In this document: positions 7,899-15,108 of the stretch, piece after piece
Layout: each line of letters opens with the position of its first letter
Numbering within the stretch: position 1 is the stretch's first letter
Assembly (NCBI RefSeq): GCF_014652315.1
Contig: NZ_BMYO01000010.1
Location: forward strand, 151,450 to 174,951
Source of the DNA: Jeongeupia chitinilytica
GTDB lineage: Bacteria > Pseudomonadota > Gammaproteobacteria > Burkholderiales > Chitinibacteraceae
Length of the DNA: 23,502 nt
Reading direction: 5' to 3'
Made by a program: the position numbers and the translations under genes
Notes under the pieces: generated by a model
Told to the model about the DNA's origin: nothing
Databases searched by the model: none
Seen by the model: the letters and a program-made list of their open reading frames with translations, nothing else

Positions 7899-8009
7899 CC
7901 GGTTCACCCGGAACCGGCACGCCCTGTTCAAGATAAACGCGAATCGGCAATCCGCAAGTCCGGATTGTCATGGTCCCGACCGCCCGGCGGCGCCGGACGG
8001 TCGGCTTTT
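7899..8009. other. Three successive inverted repeats between tRNA-Ser and ccoG
   Basis: CCGGTTC/GAACCGG (7899-7917), CAATCCG/CGGATTG (7948-7967), and a long imperfect CCGACCG...CGGTCGG stem (about 7976-8004). The last is followed on the plus strand by CTTTTC and has no T run on the minus strand. They could be the structured 3' untranslated end of the ccoG transcript, or a short plus-strand RNA. No promoter is clear. Confidence 0.35.
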
Positions 8010-8027
8010 CTGCTGCCGGGCCGCGGA

Positions 8028-9449
8028 TCAGCGGCCGAAAAACGTGGTCATTTCGCTGATGCCAATGCCGTCGTCATCGATCGCGGTGACTGCAAGCCGG
8101 ATGTCGTGCCGGCCGGCGCGCACGCTCCCGTCGGCGGCGCTCAATCGCAGCGACACGGTTTCACTTCCTCCGGCGGCAACAGAGACCGGCGCCAGCAGCG
8201 AACTCCGGAGCCCCGCCAACCCCTCGGCACGCACCATCAGCCGGTGCGGCCGCGCATCGACATTCTGGATCGTCAGCAGATAGACGTTCTCGACATCACC
8301 GTTGTCATTCAGCCGTGCCAGACTGCCCCGGTCGCGGGCGATCTCGAGCTTGAGCGGCTGGTGATTCACGAGGCCGATCGCCGATGCGCCGGCGACCGCG
8401 AACAGCACCGCCGCATAGGCGAGTACCTTGGGCCGCAACATCCGCCGGGCGATGGTCGCCCTGCCCGCACTGGCCGCCTGCGCGTGCTCGGTGGTGAAGC
8501 GGATCAGCCCGCGCGGGTAACTCATTTTGTCCATTACGTCGTTGCACGCGTCGATACAGGCGCCGCAGCCGATGCATTCGTACTGCAGGCCGTTGCGGAT
8601 GTCGATGCCGGTCGGACAGACCTGGACACAGACGGTGCAGTCGACGCACGAGCCCAGCCCGTCGCCGGCGAAGTCGGCATCCTTGCGCCGGCCGCCGCGT
8701 GGCTCGCCGCGCCGGCTGTCGTAGCTGACGACCAGCGTGTCGCGGTCGAACATCGCACTCTGGAAGCGCGAGTACGGGCACATGTGCAGGCAGATCTGTT
8801 CGCGCAGCCAGCCGGCGTGACCATAGGTGATCAGCGCGTAACAGAGTATCCAGAACGTCGTCCAGCCGCCGACGCTCCACGCCAGCGTCGCCTGCCACAG
8901 CGGCCGGATCGGCGTGAAGTAGCCGGCGAAGGTGAAGCCGGTCCACAGCGCCAGCGCAATCCACAGCCCGTGCTTGATTGCCTTGCGGGCGACCTTGCCG
9001 GCGGACGGCGGCGCGCGGTCGAGCTTGATCCGTGCGTTGCGCTCGCCCTCGACCCAGCGCTCGATCCACATGAACATTTCGGTGTAGACGGTCTGCGGAC
9101 AGGTGAACCCGCACCACAGCCGCCCCGCCACCGCGGTCCATGCGAACAGCGCGACCGCACAGAAGATCAGCAGCGCAGCCAGATAGATCAGGTCCTGCGG
9201 CAGCCAGACCATGCCGAAGACGTTGAAGCGGAAGGTTTCCAGATCGAACAGCAGCGCCTGCTGGCCATCGATCTGCCACCACGGCACCAGATAGAAGAAC
9301 AGCTGCGTCGCCACCACCGCGGCGATGCGCCAGTTGCTCCAGAAGCCGTGCGCCATGCGGGCGTGGATCTTGCGGCGGCCGGCAACGTTGACCGTCGTTT
9401 CGAAGCCGGCCTCGGGCTGCACCGGGACAATGGGGATGGTTTTGCGCAT
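8028..9449 (-). CDS. ccoG: Cytochrome oxidase accessory protein CcoG (FixG/RdxA)
   Basis: 473 residues. A polytopic inner-membrane Fe-S protein; family members take part in copper handling for cbb3 oxidase assembly. Several transmembrane segments lie between about 40 and 215 and one near 340-360. Characteristic motifs are CGFTCP (113-118), CLHMCPYSRFQ (from 220), and two ferredoxin clusters: Cys268, 271, 274, 278 and Cys292, 295, 298, 302. The C-terminal 110 residues form the Ig-like FixG domain. It follows the cioAB operon after an 82-base gap containing an AT-rich block, so it may have its own promoter. No ccoNOQP or ccoHIS gene is adjacent, which is unusual. The ribosome-binding site is weak. 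Confidence 0.95.
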   Translation of the reverse strand: MRKTIPIVPVQPEAGFETTVNVAGRRKIHARMAHGFWSNWRIAAVVATQLFFYLVPWWQIDGQQALLFDLETFRFNVFGMVWLPQDLIYLAALLIFCAVALFAWTAVAGRLWCGFTCPQTVYTEMFMWIERWVEGERNARIKLDRAPPSAGKVARKAIKHGLWIALALWTGFTFAGYFTPIRPLWQATLAWSVGGWTTFWILCYALITYGHAGWLREQICLHMCPYSRFQSAMFDRDTLVVSYDSRRGEPRGGRRKDADFAGDGLGSCVDCTVCVQVCPTGIDIRNGLQYECIGCGACIDACNDVMDKMSYPRGLIRFTTEHAQAASAGRATIARRMLRPKVLAYAAVLFAVAGASAIGLVNHQPLKLEIARDRGSLARLNDNGDVENVYLLTIQNVDARPHRLMVRAEGLAGLRSSLLAPVSVAAGGSETVSLRLSAADGSVRAGRHDIRLAVTAIDDDGIGISEMTTFFGR

Positions 9450-9460
9450 CTCGAATCCGA

Positions 9461-9476
9461 TTACATATATATATTA
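9461..9476 (-). promoter_or_regulatory. AT-rich block upstream of ccoG, possible -10 region
   Basis: Sixteen bases made almost entirely of A and T (one C), in very GC-rich surroundings, 12 bases upstream of the ccoG start codon. It holds overlapping TATATA-type hexamers on the minus strand. No good -35 and no TTGAT-N4-ATCAA Fnr site is visible, so it is only a candidate. Confidence 0.3.
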
Positions 9477-9531
9477 GTGTTCGCTGCTTTACAGAGGCCG
9501 GAACGGCATGGCGCCCCGGCCGCGAGCCCTG

Positions 9532-9660
9532 CTAGCCCGCCCAGCGCATCAGCAGGCGGAAGAAGCCGGCGACGAGTGTCAGCGCCAGCACGCCGGCCAG
9601 CCACAGGCCGACGAACCACAGCGCGCCGCGCCAGCGGCCCCGGCGTTCGGCGGCGCGCAT
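9532..9660 (-). CDS. DUF2474-type small membrane protein of the bd oxidase operon
   Basis: 42 residues with one transmembrane helix. An Arg-rich N-terminus (MRAAERRGRWRG) precedes a hydrophobic span (about 13-36) and a short basic end (RLLMRWAG). Length, position after cioB and the pattern fit DUF2474 proteins, the counterpart of CydX in cyanide-insensitive oxidase operons. CydX-type microproteins stabilise the oxidase; the same role here is inferred. Its ATG overlaps the cioB stop by one base (TGATG), pointing to translational coupling. Confidence 0.82.
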   Translation of the reverse strand: MRAAERRGRWRGALWFVGLWLAGVLALTLVAGFFRLLMRWAG

Positions 9661-10664
9661 CAGTGGTACCCCGCGTCGTCGGCGTGGACCTTGCCGCGGA
9701 ATACCCAGTAACCGAGCGCGGTGTAGGCGAGGATGACCGGAATGATGATCAGCGCGCCCACCAGCGTGAACGACTGGCTGCTCGCCGGCGCCGCGGCGTC
9801 CCACAGCGTCACCGCCGGCGGGATCAGATAGGGCCAGATGCTGATCAGGAAACCGCAATAACCGAGGGCAACGATCGCCAGCGCCAGAAAATACGGCGCG
9901 TAGTCGCGCCCCTGCCGGAGCGCCCGGCGGATGCCCCATGCGCAGCCGAGCACCGCCAGCGGCACCGGTGCCAGCCAGAAGAAGTTGGGCAGGCTGAACC
10001 AGCGCGCCGCGACCGCGGGCTCGATCAGCGGCGTCCAGACGCTGACGACGGCAATCGCACCGAGCAGCAGCCCGGTCAGCGGCGACATCAGCACGATCAT
10101 CCGCCGCTGCAGTTCGCCCTGGGTCTTGATGATCAGCCAGCCGCAACCGAGCACCGCATAGGTGAGGACCAGACCGAGGCCGGTGAACAGGCTGAATGCG
10201 CTGAGCCAGTCGAAACCGCCGCCGGCAAACTCGCGGCCGACGACCTTGATGCCCTGGATGTAGGCACCCAGCGCCACGCCCTGGCAGAACGTCGCCAGTA
10301 CCGAGCCGGCGATGAAGGCCAGATCCCACAGATGGCGCGTGCGCGTCGCCTTGGCGCGGATCTCGAACGCGACGCCGCGGAAGATCAGCCCGACCAGCAT
10401 CAGCACCAGCGGCAGGTAAAGCGCCGACAGCACCGCCGAATACACGACCGGAAACGCCGCGAACAGCCCGGCGCCGCCAAGCACCAGCCAGGTTTCGTTG
10501 CCGTCCCAGACCGGTGCGACGGTGTTCATCATCACGTCGCGATCGGCCTCGTTCGGGAAGAACGGAAACAGGATGCCGATGCCCAGATCGAAACCGTCGA
10601 GCATCACGTAGATGAAGACGCCGAGCGCGATGATGCCGGCCCAGACCAGGGTGATGTCGATCAT
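9660..10664 (-). CDS. cioB: Cytochrome bd-type (cyanide-insensitive) quinol oxidase subunit II
   Basis: 334 residues, near the usual CioB size and shorter than the 379-residue E. coli CydB. An inner-membrane partner of CioA in quinol oxidation and oxygen reduction to water. It starts MIDITLVWAGIIALGVFIY, has the family YVMLDGFDLGIGIL segment and NTVAPVWDGNETWLV, and contains about eight or nine hydrophobic helices. GGAG lies 7 bases before the start codon. The ATG overlaps the cioA stop codon (ATGA), and its own stop overlaps the start of the following small gene. Confidence 0.95.
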   Translation of the reverse strand: MIDITLVWAGIIALGVFIYVMLDGFDLGIGILFPFFPNEADRDVMMNTVAPVWDGNETWLVLGGAGLFAAFPVVYSAVLSALYLPLVLMLVGLIFRGVAFEIRAKATRTRHLWDLAFIAGSVLATFCQGVALGAYIQGIKVVGREFAGGGFDWLSAFSLFTGLGLVLTYAVLGCGWLIIKTQGELQRRMIVLMSPLTGLLLGAIAVVSVWTPLIEPAVAARWFSLPNFFWLAPVPLAVLGCAWGIRRALRQGRDYAPYFLALAIVALGYCGFLISIWPYLIPPAVTLWDAAAPASSQSFTLVGALIIIPVILAYTALGYWVFRGKVHADDAGYH

Positions 10665-12088
10665 TGCTGTGCTCCTTCGTCGATGAGGTCGTCGGCGCCG
10701 GACAGCGGGCGCCTGCCCGAATACGTCGCGGTCTGGCCGATCGGCTCGCGTTCGCCGTCCGGCGTGTGCTCGTCGGCCACCGGGCCGGTGCGCAGCAGCT
10801 TGAGCATGTAATAGATGCCGGTCCCGAAGACGAGGAAGTAGACGATCACGAAGATCAGCAGCGACACGCTGACCTGCTGGTAGGACACCGGCGACGCCGC
10901 GTCGACGGTGCGCAGCAGCCCGTACACCACCCAGGGCTGACGGCCGACCTCGGTCGTCACCCAGCCCGCCAGCAGCGCGACGAAACCGCTCGGCCCCATC
11001 CACAGTGCAAAACGCTGCAACAGGCGGCTGTCGAACTGGCGACCGCGCCAGCGCATCAGCAGGAACAGCCCCGCCAGCGCGATCATCAGGAGGCCGAGGC
11101 CGACCATGATGCGGAAGCTCCAGAACACGATCAGCGAGTTCGGCCGGTCTTCCGGCGGCCACTCCTTCAGGCCGCGGATTTCGCCGTCCCACGAGTGCGT
11201 GAGGATCAGGCTGCCCAGATGCGGAATCGCCAGCGCATAGTCGGTACGCTCCTCCTTCATGTTCGGAATGCCGAATAGGTTGAGCGCGGTACCGCCCTGC
11301 TCGGTTTCCCAGATGCCCTCGATCGCCGCGAGCTTGGCCGGCTGGTGCTTGAGCGTGTTGAGCCCGTGCAGGTCGCCGACGAAAGCCTGCAGCGGCGCGA
11401 GGATCACCAGCATGCCGAGCGCCATCGAAAACGATGTTTTGATCGCCGCATCGCGCCGCTGCCGCAGCAGATGCCACGCCGCCGTCGCTGCGACCAGCAG
11501 GGCGGTGACGACAAAGGCCGACAGCGTCATGTGCACCAGCCGGTACGGGAACGACGGGTTGAAGATCACCGCCCACCAGTCGGTCGGCACCACGCGACCG
11601 TCGACGATGTCGAAACCGGCCGGCGTCTGCATCCAGCTGTTCGACGCCAGAATCCAGAACGTCGAGATCAGCGTGCCGATCGCAACCATCAGCGTTGCAC
11701 CGAAGTGCGCGCGCGGGCTGACCTTGTTCCAGCCGAACAGCATGATGCCGAGGAAGCCGGCTTCGAGGAAAAACGCCGTCAGCACCTCGTAGGTCAGCAA
11801 GGGCCCGGTAACGCTGCCGGCAAAGTTGGAGAACACGCTCCAGTTGGTGCCGAACTGGTAACTCATCACCACGCCGGAGACGACGCCCATGCCGAAGGCG
11901 ACCGCGAACACGCGCGACCAGAAGCGGCACAGGTCGAGGTAGACCGGCTTGCCGGTCTTGAGCCACAGCCCTTCGAGCACGGCGATGAAACTCGCCAGCC
12001 CGATACTGATCGCCGGAAAGACGATATGGAAGGAAACGGTAAACGCGAACTGGATGCGCGCCAGGTCGACCGCGGTCAGGGTACTCAT
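10661..12088 (-). CDS. cioA: Cytochrome bd-type (cyanide-insensitive) quinol oxidase subunit I
   Basis: 475 residues. The haem-bearing subunit that oxidises ubiquinol and reduces oxygen with high affinity and without proton pumping. The start at 12088 gives MSTLTAVDLARIQFAFTVSFHIVFP with haem-ligand His21, preceded by GGGAG; the frame extends upstream to 12169 but that part lacks family similarity. Other hallmarks are PYRLVHM, the quinol-loop ETEQGG, and GRQPW. The short quinol loop places it in the CIO group instead of the long-loop E. coli CydA type. Cyanide or NO tolerance follows from the group but cannot be proved from sequence. It is the first gene of the operon, divergent from a MocR regulator. 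Confidence 0.95.
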   Translation of the reverse strand: MSTLTAVDLARIQFAFTVSFHIVFPAISIGLASFIAVLEGLWLKTGKPVYLDLCRFWSRVFAVAFGMGVVSGVVMSYQFGTNWSVFSNFAGSVTGPLLTYEVLTAFFLEAGFLGIMLFGWNKVSPRAHFGATLMVAIGTLISTFWILASNSWMQTPAGFDIVDGRVVPTDWWAVIFNPSFPYRLVHMTLSAFVVTALLVAATAAWHLLRQRRDAAIKTSFSMALGMLVILAPLQAFVGDLHGLNTLKHQPAKLAAIEGIWETEQGGTALNLFGIPNMKEERTDYALAIPHLGSLILTHSWDGEIRGLKEWPPEDRPNSLIVFWSFRIMVGLGLLMIALAGLFLLMRWRGRQFDSRLLQRFALWMGPSGFVALLAGWVTTEVGRQPWVVYGLLRTVDAASPVSYQQVSVSLLIFVIVYFLVFGTGIYYMLKLLRTGPVADEHTPDGEREPIGQTATYSGRRPLSGADDLIDEGAQQ

Positions 12089-12158
12089 AAACACTCCCGT
12101 CGCCCCGCGTCCTCCCGGCGGCGCCGGGCACCTACCGGGCCGTGTTCCCAGTATTCCC

Positions 12159-12215
12159 ATCGTAGCCAACGGGTAACAGAATCAGAAAAATGATATTTTT
12201 GCGTATCAGATGAAC
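12159..12215. promoter_or_regulatory. Shared divergent control region of cioA operon and MocR regulator
   Basis: The 147-base gap holds a relatively AT-rich patch. ATCAGA occurs as a direct repeat (12181-12186 and 12205-12210, 24 bases start to start) around a small inverted repeat AAAAAT-GAT-ATTTTT (12186-12200). MocR-family regulators such as GabR and PdxR are known to use direct repeats, so this is a plausible operator. A TACGAT hexamer at 12159-12164 (minus strand) could be the cioA -10, without a good -35. Confidence 0.4.
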
Positions 12216-12235
12216 GGGGCCGCGGCCGGAACGCC

Positions 12236-13645
12236 ATGAAACGCTACGAGGAAATCGCCGAACTGATCGCCGCCGACATCCGCAACGGCCGGCTGGCGCC
12301 GGGCACCCGGCTACCGTCGATCCGCAAGGTGATGGCGCAATACCGGGTCAGCCCGTCGACGGCATTCCAGGCCTACTACCTGCTGGAAAAAAGCGGCCTC
12401 GTGCGGGCGCGCGAGCGCTCGGGCTACTTCGTCGCCGGCACCCGCCAGCCGCTGCCGCCCGAACCGGCCGCCGACAGCACGACGCAGTTGTCGACGCCGG
12501 TCGACGTCAGCGAGCTGGTGTTTTCGGTGCTTGGTGCCGTCGGCGACCGGACCATCCTGCCACTGGGCTCGGCCTTCCCGTCGCCGCAACTGTTTCCGTT
12601 GCCACGGCTGGCGCGGTCGCTGGCGTCGGCGACGCGCTTCATCGACCCGTGGGACACCGTCGCCAGCCTGCCACCCGGCCATGCCGCGCTGCGGCAGCAG
12701 ATCGCGCTGCGTTACCTCGGCCTCGGCATGCCGCAACCGGCCGAGCAGATCGTCATCACCAACGGCGCGCTCGAGGCGCTGAACCTGTGCCTGGCCGCTG
12801 TCGCACAGCCCGGCGACGTGATCGCGATCGAATCACCGGGGTTTTACGCGGCGACACAGGCGATCGAGCGGCTGGGGATGCAGGCACTTGAAATCCCGGT
12901 CCACGCGCGCGACGGGCTCGATCTCGACGCGCTGGCCAGCGCGCTCGAACGCCACCCGGTCAAGGCCTGCTGGTTCATGACTTCGTTCCAGAACCCGACC
13001 GGCGCGAGCATGGCCGAAGAAAAGAAAAAGGCGCTGGTCGCGCTGCTGGCGCGCCACCAGATCCCGCTGATCGAGGACGACGTCTACGGCGAGCTGTATT
13101 TCGGCAAGCATGCGCCGCTGCCGGCCAAGGCCTTCGACACGCAGGGGCTGGTGATGCATTGCAGCTCGTTCTCGAAAACGCTGGCACCCGGTTACCGGAT
13201 CGGCTGGGTCTCGCCGGGCCGCTTCGGCCAGCGGATCGAGCGGCTGAAGCTGATGACGACGCTATCGGCCAGTGTGCCGGCACAGGTGGCGCTGGCCGAC
13301 TACCTGCACACCGGCGCCTACGACAAGCACCTGCGCAAGCTGCGCTACGCGCTCGAATCGCAGCTGGCCGAGATGAACCGCGCGCTGGTTGCGCACTTCC
13401 CCGCCGGGGTGCGCGTCTCGCGACCGAGCGGCGGCTACTTCCTCTGGGTCGAATTCGCCGAAGGCTTCGACACGCTGGCGCTGCACCGCCGAGCGATCGA
13501 GCACGGCATCAGCATTGCACCGGGGCCGATCTTTTCAGCCAGCCGCCGCTACCGCCACTGCCTGCGGCTCAACTACGGCTCGCCGTGGTCGGCCGCGTTC
13601 GAACAGGGCATGGCGACGCTGGGCCGGCTGGCCGCCGGGGCCTAG
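12236..13645 (+). CDS. MocR-family (GntR/aminotransferase fusion) transcriptional regulator
   Basis: 469 residues. An N-terminal GntR-type winged helix-turn-helix (about 1-68, with PGTRLPSIRKV and SPSTAFQAYYLLEKSGLV) is fused to a fold-type I aminotransferase domain (about 100-465). PLP-site residues are conserved: FQNPTG (Asn253), EDDVYGEL (Asp and Tyr near 281-284) and the Schiff-base Lys314 in SSFSKTLAPGYRIGW. Such proteins use PLP, often with an amine or amino acid, to control genes beside them. The gene is divergent from cioAB, so oxidase control or autoregulation is possible but inferred. The ligand is unknown. Its TAG stop overlaps the TAG of the opposing trhP gene in a shared CTAG. 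Confidence 0.92.
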   Translation: MKRYEEIAELIAADIRNGRLAPGTRLPSIRKVMAQYRVSPSTAFQAYYLLEKSGLVRARERSGYFVAGTRQPLPPEPAADSTTQLSTPVDVSELVFSVLGAVGDRTILPLGSAFPSPQLFPLPRLARSLASATRFIDPWDTVASLPPGHAALRQQIALRYLGLGMPQPAEQIVITNGALEALNLCLAAVAQPGDVIAIESPGFYAATQAIERLGMQALEIPVHARDGLDLDALASALERHPVKACWFMTSFQNPTGASMAEEKKKALVALLARHQIPLIEDDVYGELYFGKHAPLPAKAFDTQGLVMHCSSFSKTLAPGYRIGWVSPGRFGQRIERLKLMTTLSASVPAQVALADYLHTGAYDKHLRKLRYALESQLAEMNRALVAHFPAGVRVSRPSGGYFLWVEFAEGFDTLALHRRAIEHGISIAPGPIFSASRRYRHCLRLNYGSPWSAAFEQGMATLGRLAAGA

Positions 13646-15003
13646 TCGCGCAGCAGCCGGGCGATCAGCGCGCCATCGAAACGCGCGTCGAGCGGCATGC
13701 TCGCATGCACGCCGTTGCCGGCCGCGGCAGCCAGCGCCTCGTCTTCCTTGCCGCGCAGCGCGGTCAGCGTGATGACCTGATTGCCGGACGGGTGGATGAT
13801 CTCCAGCTCGTCGCCAACTTCGAAGCGGTTTTTCACGTCGATCTCGGCCCAGCCGTCGACGACCGATTTGACCTCGCCGACGAACTGGCTGCGCCTGGCC
13901 TTCGAGTGCCCGTCGAGGTAGTTCTGCGCCTCGTGGGTGTAGTGGCGCTGGTAGAAGCCGTCGGTATAGCCACGGTTGGCCAGCCCTTCGAGATCGGCCA
14001 GCAGCGCCGGATCGAACGGCTTGCCGGCACAAGCATCGTCGATCGCGCGGCGGTAGACCTGCGCCGCGCGGGCGACGTAGTACAGCGATTTGGTGCGGCC
14101 CTCGACCTTGAGCGAATCGACACCGATCTTCGCCAGCCGCTCGACGTGCTGCACCGCGCGCAAATCCTTGCTGTTCATGATGTAGGTGCCGTGCTCGTCC
14201 TCGATGATCGGCATCAGCTCGCCCGGCCGGCTCGCCTCCTCGATCAGATAGGTCTTGTCGGCCAGCGGATGGCGCTCGGCACCGCCGCAGGCGGCGAACG
14301 ACTGCTCGGCCTCACCCAGTGCGCGGTTGAAATCGAAGTCGATCTTCACCGGCTGCACGTCACCGGCGTCGTCGGCCTGCGTGTCGCTCATCTTGTAATC
14401 CCAGCGGCAGGCGTTGGTACAGGTACCCTGGTTCGGATCACGGTGATTGAAATAACCCGACAGCAGGCAGCGGCCCGAATAGGCAATGCACAGCGCGCCG
14501 TGGATGAATACTTCGAGTTCGATGTCCGGGCAACGCTGGCGGATTTCCTCGACCTCGTCGAGGCTCAGCTCGCGCGACAGGATCACCCGCTCGAGCCCCA
14601 GCGACTGCCAGAACTTCACGCCGGCGTAGTTGACCGTGTTCGCCTGCACCGACAGGTGGATGGCCTGCTCGGGCCAGCGTTCGCGCACCATCATGATCAG
14701 GCCCGGGTCGGCCATGATCAGCGCGTCGGGCTGCATCGCGATCACCGGCGCCATGTCGGCGAGGTAGGTCTTGACCTTGGCGTTGTGCGGCAGGATGTTG
14801 CTGGCGACAAAGAACTTCTTGCCGCGCGCGTGCGCCTCGTCGATACCCTGCCTGATCTGCTCGAGCCGGAACTCGTTGTTGCGCGCGCGAAGGCTGTAAC
14901 GCGGCTGGCCGGCGTAAACCGCGTCGGCGCCGAAATCGTAGGCGGCGCGCATTTTTTCCAGCGTGCCGGCGGGCAGAAGCAGTTCGGGGGCTTTGAGTGG
15001 CAT
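13642..15003 (-). CDS. trhP: U32-family tRNA hydroxylation protein (TrhP/YegQ type)
   Basis: 453 residues. TrhP (YegQ) of E. coli takes part in prephenate-dependent hydroxylation of U34 in certain tRNAs; the family was earlier called U32 peptidase. The start at 15003 gives MPLKAPELLLPAGTLEKM, the usual N-terminus, and a TACAAT hexamer lies about 30 bases upstream, which argues against the longer open frame reaching 15099. Four Cys (172, 179, 195, 199), in LCIAYSGRCL and GTCTNACRWDY, form the family's putative Fe-S site. The C-terminal 80 residues are a small beta domain. I see no ribosome-binding site before the ATG. Other U32 members such as RlhA are longer, so TrhP is preferred. Confidence 0.88.
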   Translation of the reverse strand: MPLKAPELLLPAGTLEKMRAAYDFGADAVYAGQPRYSLRARNNEFRLEQIRQGIDEAHARGKKFFVASNILPHNAKVKTYLADMAPVIAMQPDALIMADPGLIMMVRERWPEQAIHLSVQANTVNYAGVKFWQSLGLERVILSRELSLDEVEEIRQRCPDIELEVFIHGALCIAYSGRCLLSGYFNHRDPNQGTCTNACRWDYKMSDTQADDAGDVQPVKIDFDFNRALGEAEQSFAACGGAERHPLADKTYLIEEASRPGELMPIIEDEHGTYIMNSKDLRAVQHVERLAKIGVDSLKVEGRTKSLYYVARAAQVYRRAIDDACAGKPFDPALLADLEGLANRGYTDGFYQRHYTHEAQNYLDGHSKARRSQFVGEVKSVVDGWAEIDVKNRFEVGDELEIIHPSGNQVITLTALRGKEDEALAAAAGNGVHASMPLDARFDGALIARLLRD

Positions 15004-15032
15004 GACGGCGTGTCGAACATCGGAAGTCCGAC

Positions 15033-15038
15033 ATTGTA
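15033..15038 (-). promoter_or_regulatory. Predicted -10 element of trhP promoter
   Basis: TACAAT on the minus strand (5/6 match), predicting a start near 15026 and a leader of about 23 bases. No good -35 lies at the expected distance. It sits between the trhP start and the repeat array. Confidence 0.4.
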
Positions 15039-15108
15039 TCGCAGCCGCTGCGGTGCTCATTCGTTGAGCAGCCCGGAAAAGTACATTGCAAACAGTCATT
15101 TGGACCGT

